Part shown: in pieces, positions 16,569-26,289 of the stretch
Layout of the letters: every line of letters begins with the position of its first letter
How positions within the stretch are numbered: the stretch's first letter is position 1
DNA from: Myxococcales bacterium
GTDB taxonomy: Bacteria; Myxococcota_A; Polyangia; Polyangiales; Polyangiaceae
DNA: 64,000 nucleotides
Direction: 5' to 3'
Assembly (NCBI GenBank): GCA_016706225.1
Contig: JADJKB010000025.1
Span: 248,001-312,000, forward strand
Notes under the pieces: generated by a model
Databases searched by the model: none
Told to the model about the DNA's origin: nothing
Seen by the model: the letters and a program-made list of their open reading frames with translations, nothing else
Program-made: the position numbers and the translations under genes

Positions 16569-17868
16569 GGAGGACTCCGAATCACTCGCCGCGCTGGGGC
16601 TGGCGCTCGCGCTGGGGCTCCTGATCGGCTTCGAACGCGAGCAGTCGGCGCCGGACGACCCGGAGGAACGTCGTCGGTCGTTCGTGGGCGGCGCGCGCAC
16701 GTTTCCCATCGTGGCGCTCCTGGGCGGGCTGTCGATGCTGCTCGGGGTGCACTTCGGTCTCGGGCTCGTGCTCTTGGCGTTTGCCGTCGTCGCCGCGCTG
16801 CTCGCGCTCGCTTACTGGTCTCAGATGCGAGAAGGCGGCGACCGCGGGCTCACGACCGAAGTGGCCTTTCTCGCCACGTTTCTCCTGGGTGCGCTGGCCA
16901 CCTCACGCGGAGTGATCGAGCCGATCTCGCGGCGCGCGCTGACGCTCGCGGCGGTGGCGGTGATCGTGACGGTGATCCTGAGCCTCAAGCCGCGCATTCA
17001 TGCGCTCGCGGACGCAGCGACGAAGGACGACCTGTTTGCGACGCTCAAGTTTCTGATCGTCGCGGTGGTGATCCTGCCGCTCTTGCCGAACCAGACTTTC
17101 GGTCCGCTGCAGGTGCTCAACCCGCGCAAGATCGGGCTCATGGTGGCGCTGATCGCGGGCATCGACTTCGTCGGCTACGTGGCGTTGCGTGTGCTCGGGC
17201 CGGGTCGTGGCCTCGGGTTGACGGGCATCGTTGGGGGGCTCGCATCCAGCACCGCGGTCACACTGAGCATGTCACAGCGTGCGAAGAGCACGCCCGCGCT
17301 TGCGCCGTCGTGTGCCCTGGCGGTGGTGACCGCGTCGACGATCATGGTCCCGCGCGTGCTGCTCGAAGTTGCGCTGGTCAATCGCGCCTTGCTGCCGGTG
17401 CTTGGGCTTCCCCTCGCGGGCATGGCGGTCGGCGGAACCGTCGCGGCAGGCTTCCTCTACTCGCGCTCGCGCCAGACTGGGGCCAAGAGCGAGACACTCT
17501 CCATCGACAACCCGTTCGAGCTCTCCGCTGCGCTGAAGTGGGGTCTCGTCTTCACACTCGTTCTGTTCGCGGCACGGCTGGCGTCGTCGTGGCTGGGCGA
17601 CAGCGGCGCCTACGTGGCGGCGATCGTCGCTGGCCTCTCCGACGTGGATGCCATTACCCTGAGCATGGCGAGCCTGGCCAAGAGCGGCGCCATCGACTCG
17701 CGTGTTGCCGTCACCAGCATCATGCTCGGCGCTGCGGCCAACACCCTCGTCAAGGCAGGCATGGCGACGGTGATTGCGGGCTGGGCTTTTGGCAGGACGG
17801 TGGTCCTGGCCTTTGCCCTGACGCTGCTCGGGGGCGCGGCGGGGCTCGTTGCGCTCTGGCTGGGCTAG
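16567..17868 (+). CDS. MgtC/SapB-DUF4010 membrane protein
   Basis: Integral inner-membrane protein of 433 residues. The N-terminal MgtC/SapB-like part starts LALALGLLIGFEREQ (residues about 8-25) followed by an ARTFPIVALLGGLS segment. The C-terminal half is the DUF4010 domain, with about 12 transmembrane helices in total and a conserved GLSDVDAITLSMASLAKSG motif near residue 355. Function is unknown; family members are suspected of roles in ion homeostasis. The frame is open upstream to 16402, but ATG 16567 is the start that fits the family. It is probably monocistronic. Confidence 0.85.
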   Translation: MEDSESLAALGLALALGLLIGFEREQSAPDDPEERRRSFVGGARTFPIVALLGGLSMLLGVHFGLGLVLLAFAVVAALLALAYWSQMREGGDRGLTTEVAFLATFLLGALATSRGVIEPISRRALTLAAVAVIVTVILSLKPRIHALADAATKDDLFATLKFLIVAVVILPLLPNQTFGPLQVLNPRKIGLMVALIAGIDFVGYVALRVLGPGRGLGLTGIVGGLASSTAVTLSMSQRAKSTPALAPSCALAVVTASTIMVPRVLLEVALVNRALLPVLGLPLAGMAVGGTVAAGFLYSRSRQTGAKSETLSIDNPFELSAALKWGLVFTLVLFAARLASSWLGDSGAYVAAIVAGLSDVDAITLSMASLAKSGAIDSRVAVTSIMLGAAANTLVKAGMATVIAGWAFGRTVVLAFALTLLGGAAGLVALWLG

Positions 17869-18109
17869 CTCGCGTCTCTGCCTGTCGCGGCGCGCACGGA
17901 GTGCGCCCGGTTGCGCGAAGAACTGCGCTTCACCAATCCGAGCACCGCGCGCCGTCGCCGAGGTTGCGCGGTCATTGCGCGGGAGCGCCGCGCGGTCGCC
18001 TCGAGTGCGCCATCTTTTCGCGGCGACCACTCGGGTGGGCTGACGCGGTCGTGCTGTGCGCCGCTGTCGGTCGTCAGGCCTCCGTCGGCGTGGTATTCGC
18101 TCGACTGTC

Positions 18110-21100
18110 ATGCTGGAGGTGCTGCGAGGGGAGCTCGAGCGAGAGTTCGACGCTGAGGGGATCCGCCGGATCGCCGAGTGCTACCTGGGGCTGCCGCTGC
18201 CTGAGTCGGCGGGGACCACTCCGGCGGAGCTGTCGGCGGCGCTGGTCACACACTGCCAACGAGCGGGTGCGATCGACGCGCTGATGGATGTGATGACCGT
18301 CGAACGTCCGGTGCTAACACGCCGATTAATACGACTCTCGGAGCGCCGAACGACCGAGCGAGAGCAACTCGCGCATGGGGATCACCTTGGGGCGTACGTG
18401 ATCGAGTCCTTGCTCGGCGCTGGGAGCTTCTCGTGTGTGTATCGTGCACGCAGCCGAGAGCGCGAGGTGCGTCTGCGGGTGCTCGGCGAGAGCGGTGGCA
18501 GCGCGCTCCTGGGCTTGCAACGCTACCTGGCGTGCACGCGGCTCGCCGGGGAGCTCTCGGACCGGTGGCTCCCGCGCGGAGTGCAGGTCGAGAAGGTCGG
18601 CGAGCGTTGCCTGATTTCGCACGATTTCTTCCCCGGGGAGCCGCTGGCAATGCGTGAGCCCAGGCAGTACTCGCTGCGCCGGGCCTGGCCGATCCTGCGG
18701 CGTGTGTTGCAGGGGCTCTCGGTGCTGCATCGGCGGGGCCTCGCGCACGGGGCGTTGCACGCGAAGAACCTCCTGGTCAGCGACGACGAGGAGTCTCCCA
18801 GCGTGCTCCTGCTCGACGCGGGCGCGCACTTCCTCCGGGCGGGCGCCCTGGAGCTCGCGCATTCACGCTCGGCGTCCAGCGCTCACCTCGTGGCGTGGGC
18901 GGCACCGGAACAACTGCTCGGCGACACCGCGACGCCCGCGAGCGACGTGTACGCGTTCGGGCAGCTCTGTCACTACCTGCTCATGGGGCGACTCCCGGTG
19001 AGCCCTGACGACCCGGATTTCGTGCGGCGTCGGCTGACAGCGGAGCCCGACCCGCTTGGGTTCTACCTGCCACACGCGCGGCTGCCGGCAGAGCTGGAAG
19101 AGATCGTGATGCGCCTGGTCGATGGGCGCCCCGAGCGCCGGCCCCACGACGCGATGGAGACGCTCGAGCTGATGACGGCGGTCGTGGACGCGCTGCCGCT
19201 CACGCCGAGCAGCGTGCCGGACATCGACATCGATGCCGAGCTCGAGAACCTGTTGCGGGAGCCCGACAACGAGGCGGTGGCCGCCATTCTCGAAGGCTCC
19301 ATCGAACGCGGGGCCAGCCCTCACCGAATCGCGGATGCGTTCGTGCTGGCCGCGGAGCAGACAGCGGCGACCGACGCCGGCCAGAAGGCCAAGAGACGCC
19401 TGCAGATCCGCGCCGGCGCCATCTACGAGAACCTGGCAGCGGATCCGCGGGCGGCGGAGCGCGCGTATCGCAGCGTGCTCGCGGACGACAAGGGCGCCGT
19501 GGGGGCGTGGACGGCGCTCGAACGAGTCTTGCGTCGCCTGGGGGAACACGAGAGGTTGGTCGAAGCGCTGGTCGAGCGGCGCGAGTCACTCAGCGACCGT
19601 GTAGAACGAGCTGCGCTCTTGGTCCGCCTGGGGAAGGTGCTGTCCGTCGACCTGCTGGACGAAGAGCAGGCGCTGATCGCCTGGTCCGAGGCCATCGCAG
19701 AGGATCCAGCGAACGACGAGGCCGCGGCGGGGCTCGAACAGCTCTGTGCAGGTGAGCGCAGCCGTTGGGGCGGCGTGCTTAAACAGCTGAGCGAACGAGC
19801 GAACGAAGAGCCGGAGCCAGCCCGTCGTATCGCGCTCTCATTTCGGTTGGGTGGCTGGTACGAGTCCGGCTTCGGACGCGCGGATCTCGCGCTCCAGTGT
19901 TACCGGGCCGTGGTCACGCTCGAGCCGACCCACGAGCGCGCGCTGGAGCGGATGACCGACATCTACCGGCGCGCGCAGCTCTGGCCGGAGCTGTCGCAGG
20001 CGCTGCTCGTGCGGGCGCGCGCGACGCTGGTGCCGGCAGAATCGCGCGATCTCTCGACCGAGGCAGCAAGAGTGCTGCTCGAGCACGGAGGAGGGGAGGC
20101 CGCCCCGCGAGAGATCCTGGAGCAGGTCCTCTCGGACGATCCCAGCCATGCGGGTGCTCAGGGTCTGCTCGGGCGGATCCACCTGAAGGCGGGGCGAATC
20201 CAGGATTGGGCGCGCCTGATGGAGCTTCGGGCCGAAGCCGCGACCGGGGACGAACGCCGCGCAATCCTGCTGGAGGTTGCGCGTGTGCTGGTGGATCAGG
20301 GCGGCGACGACGGCGCCGCAATCCAGGCCTGGCAGGCGGTGCTCGAAGAGAGCACCCACGACCTCGAGGCGCTCCAGTCGCTGACCGCGCTCTATCGGAA
20401 GACGGGCAAACATCGCAAGGCCGCCGAGACTCTGGAGCTGGAGCTGCAAGTTGCGTTGACGGGCCGTCAACGCGTCGCGCTGCTCGCTGAGCTCGCCAGG
20501 CTGCAGGAGACGGAGCTGTTCGACGAGCGTCACGCGGCCGAGGCCTGGGAACGCGTGCTCGACGTGGACTCCGACGACAGCGCGGCGCTGGCGGCGCTCT
20601 GCCGGCTGTATCGCAGCTTGCGGAGCTGGAGCGAGCTCGCCTTCACGCTGGAACGCCAGGCGGAGCGCACGGACGACCTGGACCTGCGCCGGGACACGCT
20701 GCTCGAGCTGGGGCGAGTCGCCCAGACCGAGCTCGGCGATTTGGGCCGCGCACTCGGGGCGTACGAGGAGGCGCTGGCACTCGACCCCACCAACCACGAG
20801 GCGCTCGATGCTCGCGCGAAGCTGAGTGCCGCCCGCGGTGACGCGGAGGGTGCGGCGTTGACCTTGGACGCCCTGGCAGAGGCGGAAGAGGCGCCAATTC
20901 GGCGCGCGGAGCGCTGGCTCGAGGCAGCCGCGCTGTGGTTCGCGCAGGGTGACACGACCGCTGCCGCGGAGCGTTGCCGCCGAGCGCTGAGTGAGCAACC
21001 TGGATATCCAGTAGCTGCGCTCTACCTGGCTGACCTGCTGGTCGGTGAGGATGAGGTCAACGCTGCGGTGGCTGGGCTCGAGCACGCGCTTGGACGCGCC

Positions 21101-23449
21101 GAGGCCGGGCACGACAAGGCCGTGCTTGGCGCGAGCCTGGCCCGCGTGGTGCTGGATTCGCAGAATGACTCGGGGCGGGCCCGAGCCGCAGTCACGCTGG
21201 CGCTCAGCAACGATCCTCAAAACGCTCTGGCCCACCTGATCGCAGCGGAGCTTGATCGTGCGCACGCACGTCCGGAGCTGGCCGACGAGCACTACACCAA
21301 CGCCGCGCGACACATCGAACAGCTGAGCGCGGCGCTCCAGGTTCGACTGTTTGGTGCTCACGCCACGGTGCTCGCCGGGCTCGGTCAGGTGGAAGCCGCC
21401 CGAGCCTTGCGCGCACGCCTGTCGGAGAGTTTTGCGGACGACCGGGTTGCCCTCGAGACCGCGGCACGGGTTGCATCCCTGGTCGACCCGCCGGAGCTCG
21501 CGATCACGGTCATCGATCGCCTGCTCGCTCTGCACGAGGCCCATCTGTCTCGGCCGGCGCTGGCGTCCGCCTTGACGAACAAGGGTGAGCTCTGCCGCCG
21601 ACTCGGCCAGTGGCCGGCAGCCGTGGCCGCGCTCGAGCGCGCGGCGAGCTTGGACCCCGAAGCCGTGGCGCCGCTCTCTGCCTTGGCGGAAGTTCAGCGC
21701 GAGGCGGGCCTGGTCGATGCACTGCCGACCACCCTCGAGCGATTGTGCGCCTGCGCGATCGTGGCTCGTGACGCCGAGGCCTGTGTGCTCGCAGGTGACA
21801 TTGCCGACACTGTCCTCGACCGCAAGGACACGGCGGCGCAGGCCTACATGTCCGGCCTGGAGCTCTCGCCCGATGAACGCAAGATCCTGCTCCGGTTGCT
21901 TCGCCTCTACAGCGACGGGCACGACTGGCGGCCGTTGATCGACGTCTTGATGCGGCTTGCCGGGCTCACCAGCGATCGCGCCGAGCGTGCGCGCTACGTC
22001 CAGACTGCCGCGCGGCTCACCGAAACGGAGCTGGGTGACAAAGCCGAGGCGGCAGCCCTGTACGAGGTCGCCGCGAAGCTCGATCCGAATGGCGAGGCCA
22101 TCACCTCACGCCTGCTCGCCCTGTACGGGGAGCTCGGCGACACGGAGTCGCTACGTCGGATCTTGGAGCGGCAAATCGCGCGGGCGTCGGCCAGCCAGGA
22201 TCGTGAGCGTGCCTATCGACTCGCGACTGCGTTGGCGGATCTCGATCTGGAGAGTCTGCAGGTCGACGACGCGATCGCGGTGAACGAGGCGGCCCTCCGC
22301 CTGGTGGCGGGCGATCCCGCGCGGGAGGCGGTGCTCGCGGACTTGTACCTGACGGACGCAAAACGTTACTTCCACAGCGCGGCCGCCCTTCAGCGCAGCG
22401 TCATCGCCCGGGATCCCGAGCAACCGGAGGCGTACCGCCGGCTTCACCAGCTGGGCATTGCGGCTGAGCGTCTGGACACCGCGTGGTGCGCGGCGCAGGC
22501 GCTCACGTTGACCGGCGGCGCAAACCAGGACGAAGAGGAGTTCTACCGATCGAAGCGTGACAAATCGATGATCGGGGCCGAGGTTCGCATCAGCGATCGA
22601 GACTGGGCCGACCACCTCGTGCACCCCGATGCCAACCCCACCCTGACCGGGTTGTTGCTGCAGATCCAGCCCGTGGTCGCGAAGACCTCGCTGGGAGTCT
22701 CGCTCCGCGATCTGGGGCTGGACGAATCCGCCGCCATCGACTCGACTCGGGCCGGCGGTACGCTCGTGCGCGCCTTCGAGTCCGCGGCCGACGTGCTGCG
22801 TGCTCCGGTTCCGCTGCTGTTCGAGCGAGAGTCCGCCCGGCTCGCGGTCACGCTCGGTCGTGGTGCGCGGGCCCACGTCATTCTTTCGTCTTCGGCGGCT
22901 CGGGGTTCGATGCCCGAACGCAAGGCGGCGTTCCTGGCGGCGTCGAGCGTGGTGTTGCTCCGCCCAGGCTACCTCTTGCGGGTGTTGCTCAGCCCTTCCG
23001 AGCTCAAGGCCTGGGTGCTCGGTGGCCTGTCTCTGGCCGCGCCGAAGCTTCCCATCCCGGACGAGCTCGAAAAACCCGTGCACGCGACCCGCGAGCACCT
23101 GCGGCGGAACCTGCCGGATGAGCTGCGGCGGCGCATCTCCGGGATCCTGGAGCAGCTGCTGCAGGCCGGAGGGCATGCAGATCTGGGCAGCTGGACTCGG
23201 GGCGTCGACCTGACCGCTGACCGCGCCGGCCTGCTGTTCTCCGGCGATCTGGAGACGGCGCTCACCACCATCCGTGCTTCCGGTGACTCGGCACTGAGCG
23301 TGTCTGCGTCGGAGCGTGCTCGAGCACTGCTCACTTACGCCGTGAGTGGGCAATACCTGAGCTTGCGCAACCGCCTGCACCTCAGCATCGATCGAGTGGA
23401 TCTCGAGGAGCTCGGCGAAGACGATCTCGTCCCAGCAAGCCGCGCTTGA
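18110..23449 (+). CDS. Giant pseudokinase-TPR protein
   Basis: Cytoplasmic 1779-residue protein from ATG 18110. Residues 1-80 form a small helical domain (LEREFDAEGIRRIAECYLG) resembling effector-associated/death-like adaptor domains. A protein-kinase fold follows (about 94-360): Gly loop GAGSFS (103-108) is kept, but the VAIK lysine is replaced (VRLRVL, 120-125), HRDLK is HGALH (213-217, no catalytic Asp; Asn220 kept) and DFG is DAG (236-238), so catalysis is unlikely. Residues about 400-1480 are many TPR-like helix pairs with the W/Y-A-P spacing. The last 300 residues are an unrecognised globular region. It probably acts as a scaffold. There is no close operon partner. Confidence 0.8.
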   Translation: MLEVLRGELEREFDAEGIRRIAECYLGLPLPESAGTTPAELSAALVTHCQRAGAIDALMDVMTVERPVLTRRLIRLSERRTTEREQLAHGDHLGAYVIESLLGAGSFSCVYRARSREREVRLRVLGESGGSALLGLQRYLACTRLAGELSDRWLPRGVQVEKVGERCLISHDFFPGEPLAMREPRQYSLRRAWPILRRVLQGLSVLHRRGLAHGALHAKNLLVSDDEESPSVLLLDAGAHFLRAGALELAHSRSASSAHLVAWAAPEQLLGDTATPASDVYAFGQLCHYLLMGRLPVSPDDPDFVRRRLTAEPDPLGFYLPHARLPAELEEIVMRLVDGRPERRPHDAMETLELMTAVVDALPLTPSSVPDIDIDAELENLLREPDNEAVAAILEGSIERGASPHRIADAFVLAAEQTAATDAGQKAKRRLQIRAGAIYENLAADPRAAERAYRSVLADDKGAVGAWTALERVLRRLGEHERLVEALVERRESLSDRVERAALLVRLGKVLSVDLLDEEQALIAWSEAIAEDPANDEAAAGLEQLCAGERSRWGGVLKQLSERANEEPEPARRIALSFRLGGWYESGFGRADLALQCYRAVVTLEPTHERALERMTDIYRRAQLWPELSQALLVRARATLVPAESRDLSTEAARVLLEHGGGEAAPREILEQVLSDDPSHAGAQGLLGRIHLKAGRIQDWARLMELRAEAATGDERRAILLEVARVLVDQGGDDGAAIQAWQAVLEESTHDLEALQSLTALYRKTGKHRKAAETLELELQVALTGRQRVALLAELARLQETELFDERHAAEAWERVLDVDSDDSAALAALCRLYRSLRSWSELAFTLERQAERTDDLDLRRDTLLELGRVAQTELGDLGRALGAYEEALALDPTNHEALDARAKLSAARGDAEGAALTLDALAEAEEAPIRRAERWLEAAALWFAQGDTTAAAERCRRALSEQPGYPVAALYLADLLVGEDEVNAAVAGLEHALGRAEAGHDKAVLGASLARVVLDSQNDSGRARAAVTLALSNDPQNALAHLIAAELDRAHARPELADEHYTNAARHIEQLSAALQVRLFGAHATVLAGLGQVEAARALRARLSESFADDRVALETAARVASLVDPPELAITVIDRLLALHEAHLSRPALASALTNKGELCRRLGQWPAAVAALERAASLDPEAVAPLSALAEVQREAGLVDALPTTLERLCACAIVARDAEACVLAGDIADTVLDRKDTAAQAYMSGLELSPDERKILLRLLRLYSDGHDWRPLIDVLMRLAGLTSDRAERARYVQTAARLTETELGDKAEAAALYEVAAKLDPNGEAITSRLLALYGELGDTESLRRILERQIARASASQDRERAYRLATALADLDLESLQVDDAIAVNEAALRLVAGDPAREAVLADLYLTDAKRYFHSAAALQRSVIARDPEQPEAYRRLHQLGIAAERLDTAWCAAQALTLTGGANQDEEEFYRSKRDKSMIGAEVRISDRDWADHLVHPDANPTLTGLLLQIQPVVAKTSLGVSLRDLGLDESAAIDSTRAGGTLVRAFESAADVLRAPVPLLFERESARLAVTLGRGARAHVILSSSAARGSMPERKAAFLAASSVVLLRPGYLLRVLLSPSELKAWVLGGLSLAAPKLPIPDELEKPVHATREHLRRNLPDELRRRISGILEQLLQAGGHADLGSWTRGVDLTADRAGLLFSGDLETALTTIRASGDSALSVSASERARALLTYAVSGQYLSLRNRLHLSIDRVDLEELGEDDLVPASRA

Positions 23450-23468
23450 GTCGCAGCCTCTCGCCGGT

Positions 23469-24839
23469 TCAGCTGGCGCGGATGGGTTCTTTCGAAAGCA
23501 ACCAGCGACGGCCGAGCACCAGGCCGAGCGGCGACAAGAGCCCGACGGCCCCGTGGATCATCCAGAGGGTGCCCGGCGCCTGAGCGCCATGCTCGGGAAT
23601 GAAGCGGTCGACGAGAGAGCCGGCGTAAAACCCGGTCACGGTCTTGGCGACGAACCAGGGCAGCCCGGCGATGCCCATGTAGATCCCGATGCGATTCACT
23701 GGCGCCAGATCCGCGACGTACTCGAGGAAGCGGGAGGACCAGACGGCCTCACCCAGCGAGAACAACACCACGTAGCCGAGCAGCGACGAGAGACTGGGCT
23801 GTCCCATCAGGAGCACGGTTGCCGCTGCCGAGACCAGCGTGCCGACGATCATCATGTCGATCACGCGTCGGGCTCGAGTGAGGGTGGCAAACAGCGGCAC
23901 GGCCACCACGATGATCAGCGGGTTCAGTCCGTTCACCCACTCCCAGCGTGCACCGACCTCGGCGGGGAAACAGCGGGTGACGTAGTGCGGCATGGTGAGC
24001 CACTGATGGGCGAACAGCGTGCGCACCGGCAGCAAGACGAAGATGAAGAATACGAAGCGGAGATCGGTGATGGGCAGGGTCTTGGCCTTCGCCCACAGGC
24101 CCTTCGGGGCCTCGACTTCGGGTGTCTCGGGTGTCTCGGCGGTGCTCACCCGATCGCGCTGCTCGACCTTCTTGGTGAAGAAGATCAGGTTCACCAGCAG
24201 CACGAGGGCGGTGACGCCGATGAAGAACCAAAACGCACCGGTGATGCCGGCGGTCGGTTGTTTGGCCACGTCGGCCCCCTCGATGCGTCTCGCCCAGGTC
24301 TCCCGCACCAGGGGCGATACCGCCTCGCCGGCGACGATGCCGAGGTTCATGATCGAATACAGGAACGCGTAGCCCAAGGTCGCCGTGCGAGCGTCCGTGT
24401 ACTCCTTCACGCCCGCGTACATGGCCGGCTGAATGACGCCCTCACCGAAACCCATCACCGCGATGGCGGCCCAGGCCAGCGCGGCGACCGCGGTCTGGGC
24501 ACCGGCGTTCGGCGACAGCACGAGCAGCACTCGCCCGAGGAGCACGATGGCCATGGCCACGCTGAGCGCGCGGCGGGAGCCCAGCCGATCGCTGAGGGCG
24601 CCAGCGCCCAGCACCATGAAGAGCGTGACCAGGCCGGTGAAGACGCTGACGGCAACGGTGGAGGAGTTGGCCGAGAAACCGGCGCGCGACTCCAAGAACA
24701 GGGTCATCAGCGCGAGCAGGCCGAAGTAGGCGATGCCGTCGCCGAAGTTCACCCAGTTGACGAGCCAGAAGCCGCGCGAGGCCTTGAGCAGCACACGCAG
24801 CGTCTCGCCCAGGCTCGGGGGCGCTTTTGGGTCGGCCAT
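23469..24839 (-). CDS. MFS transporter
   Basis: Inner-membrane major facilitator transporter, 456 residues, about 12 predicted helices. It has the loop 2-3 signature in GALSDRLGSRRALSVAM. The stretch FGEGVIQPAMYAGVKEYTD recalls proton-dependent oligopeptide (POT) relatives, but the substrate cannot be assigned. The start is ATG 24839 (MADPKAPPSLGETLRVLL); the frame continues to 25256 through the crotonase in another register. The crotonase gene lies 11 bases upstream on the same strand, so the two are likely cotranscribed. It is convergent with the pseudokinase gene. Confidence 0.85.
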   Translation of the reverse strand: MADPKAPPSLGETLRVLLKASRGFWLVNWVNFGDGIAYFGLLALMTLFLESRAGFSANSSTVAVSVFTGLVTLFMVLGAGALSDRLGSRRALSVAMAIVLLGRVLLVLSPNAGAQTAVAALAWAAIAVMGFGEGVIQPAMYAGVKEYTDARTATLGYAFLYSIMNLGIVAGEAVSPLVRETWARRIEGADVAKQPTAGITGAFWFFIGVTALVLLVNLIFFTKKVEQRDRVSTAETPETPEVEAPKGLWAKAKTLPITDLRFVFFIFVLLPVRTLFAHQWLTMPHYVTRCFPAEVGARWEWVNGLNPLIIVVAVPLFATLTRARRVIDMMIVGTLVSAAATVLLMGQPSLSSLLGYVVLFSLGEAVWSSRFLEYVADLAPVNRIGIYMGIAGLPWFVAKTVTGFYAGSLVDRFIPEHGAQAPGTLWMIHGAVGLLSPLGLVLGRRWLLSKEPIRAS

Positions 24840-24850
24840 GGAGGGGCTCC

Positions 24851-25543
24851 TCAGCCCACGCCGAACTCGCGCAGGTTGTCGGCGAGCGTGTCGCGGATGT
24901 GTTGGATGGTCGCGCGCCGGAGCGCACGCTTGCTGGCGGAGAACGGCGTGCTGCCGAGGGCGCTCAGGCGTCGCGCCTCGGCCATGGCCCGGGGCATGAG
25001 GGCTTCCGCCTCCACGGCTTCGTCCAGGTAACCGATCTCCACTGCCTCCGTCGGAGGGTACAGAGTCGCGAGCAACGTCGCCGCCGTGAGCTTGCGTGGA
25101 TCGAGGCGGTCTCTCGCCATCTCGATGGCGAGGATCGGCAACGGCATGCCGATCGAGACCTCGTTCAGGCCGAGCTTGAAATCGCCCAGCGTTCCCAGGC
25201 GCACGTCGCCGGTCAGGACGAGCAGCGCGCCGCCGGCCATGGCGTGTCCGGTGCACGCAACGACCAGCGGCTGCGGGTGCGCATAGGCGCCGAGCAACAC
25301 GTCTGCTCCCTGTGTGACGAGCGCCCTCGCGCTCTCGGGGCCAGCCATCATGTGTTTGAGGTCGAAGCCGGCACAGAAGCGGCCCGGGCGGCCCGTGAGC
25401 ACGACGGCCTTGGCCTCGCGCTCGGCGCGAGCGAGGGCGTCGGCGAGCCCGCTCAAGAGCTCGGGGCTGAGAGCGTTGGCCTTGCCGTCATCCATGCGGA
25501 TGACCGCGATCTCGTCGGAGAGCTCGAAGTCGACGGGGGACAT
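24851..25543 (-). CDS. Enoyl-CoA hydratase/isomerase family protein
   Basis: Crotonase-fold enzyme of 230 residues, shorter than typical hydratases (about 260). The oxyanion-hole segments are present: FCAGFDLKHM (about 57-66) and GHAMAGGALLVLTGD (about 98-112). The second catalytic Glu is kept in LNEVSIGMPLP, but the Glu that hydratases carry in the GGGCE position is replaced here by AGGALL. That pattern fits an isomerase or another crotonase activity better than classical enoyl-CoA hydration. It sits between the GST-like gene (36 bases upstream) and the MFS gene, all on the minus strand. Confidence 0.85.
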   Translation of the reverse strand: MSPVDFELSDEIAVIRMDDGKANALSPELLSGLADALARAEREAKAVVLTGRPGRFCAGFDLKHMMAGPESARALVTQGADVLLGAYAHPQPLVVACTGHAMAGGALLVLTGDVRLGTLGDFKLGLNEVSIGMPLPILAIEMARDRLDPRKLTAATLLATLYPPTEAVEIGYLDEAVEAEALMPRAMAEARRLSALGSTPFSASKRALRRATIQHIRDTLADNLREFGVG

Positions 25544-25579
25544 GACGTTCTGGTCTGCCTGTCTTGGGGAGGGTTGGGG

Positions 25580-26221
25580 TCAGACGGAGCTGTTGGTCGC
25601 GCGGGCGGCGGCCTGTCGCTTGCGGAAGTCCGCAATCGCGGGCAGCGCGTCGAAGCGCTTCTGGAACTCGACGAGTGCCGGCTTCGTCTCGAGGTGAGCT
25701 GCTGATGCTGGGTTGCGACGCACACACCACGCCACGGCCTCGGTCGCGATGGCGTCGGCGAAGGTCGGTGTGTCGCCGGCGGCGAACTTGCGGCCGGCGT
25801 AGATCTCGTCGAGCCCGGCGAAGTACTGGGGCATGCGTCGCTCCTCGAATTTCTTTTTTGCCGCGGCATCGTCCGCAGAAAATCCCCCGAAGGCTTGGTA
25901 CAGGTCGTAAGCCCCGAGGGCGACGGAGAGCGCGCGGGTGAGGGCGGCCGGTTCCGCCGGCCAAGCGCTGGTACCGTGCGCAGCGTGGTGCATGATCGCG
26001 AGCGTCTGGTAGATGAGCTCGCCGCTCGGAGTCTCGACGAAGGGGAACTGCTTGAACGGGTTCTTGCCCTCCACGGCTGTGCCGAAGTCGGCGATGGCGG
26101 TGAACACGTCGACGAAGGGGGCGTTCGCCAGGACGTAGACCAATCGCACCATCTCGGCGCGTCCGCCGTGGCCGTCGGGGATGTGGAGGTAGTGGAGTTT
26201 GTCGGGGGTCCGGTCGGTCAT
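25580..26221 (-). CDS. Glutathione S-transferase-like protein
   Basis: Cytoplasmic 213-residue protein with a thioredoxin-fold N-terminus like sigma/prostaglandin-D-synthase type GSTs: GRAEMVRLVYVLANAPF (about 20-36), NPFKQFPFVETP with the cis-Pro, and the glutathione-contacting region YQTLAIMHHAAHG. The helical C-terminal domain has the usual GDTPTFADAIATE segment. The start ATG 26221 is the first that includes the whole fold. It may form a three-gene unit with the crotonase and MFS genes. The specific substrate is unknown. Confidence 0.85.
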   Translation of the reverse strand: MTDRTPDKLHYLHIPDGHGGRAEMVRLVYVLANAPFVDVFTAIADFGTAVEGKNPFKQFPFVETPSGELIYQTLAIMHHAAHGTSAWPAEPAALTRALSVALGAYDLYQAFGGFSADDAAAKKKFEERRMPQYFAGLDEIYAGRKFAAGDTPTFADAIATEAVAWCVRRNPASAAHLETKPALVEFQKRFDALPAIADFRKRQAAARATNSSV

Positions 26222-26289
26222 GGCGGGAGGGTAGCCCGGATTTCCGCGAGTCGAGCCAGGATCAGTTCGCGGTGTTTCTTGGCACCGCT

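Noticed and set aside
19838..21922. 694-residue minus-strand ORF inside the pseudokinase gene
   Set aside because: It is antisense to clear TPR coding sequence, and its composition is typical of an antisense shadow.
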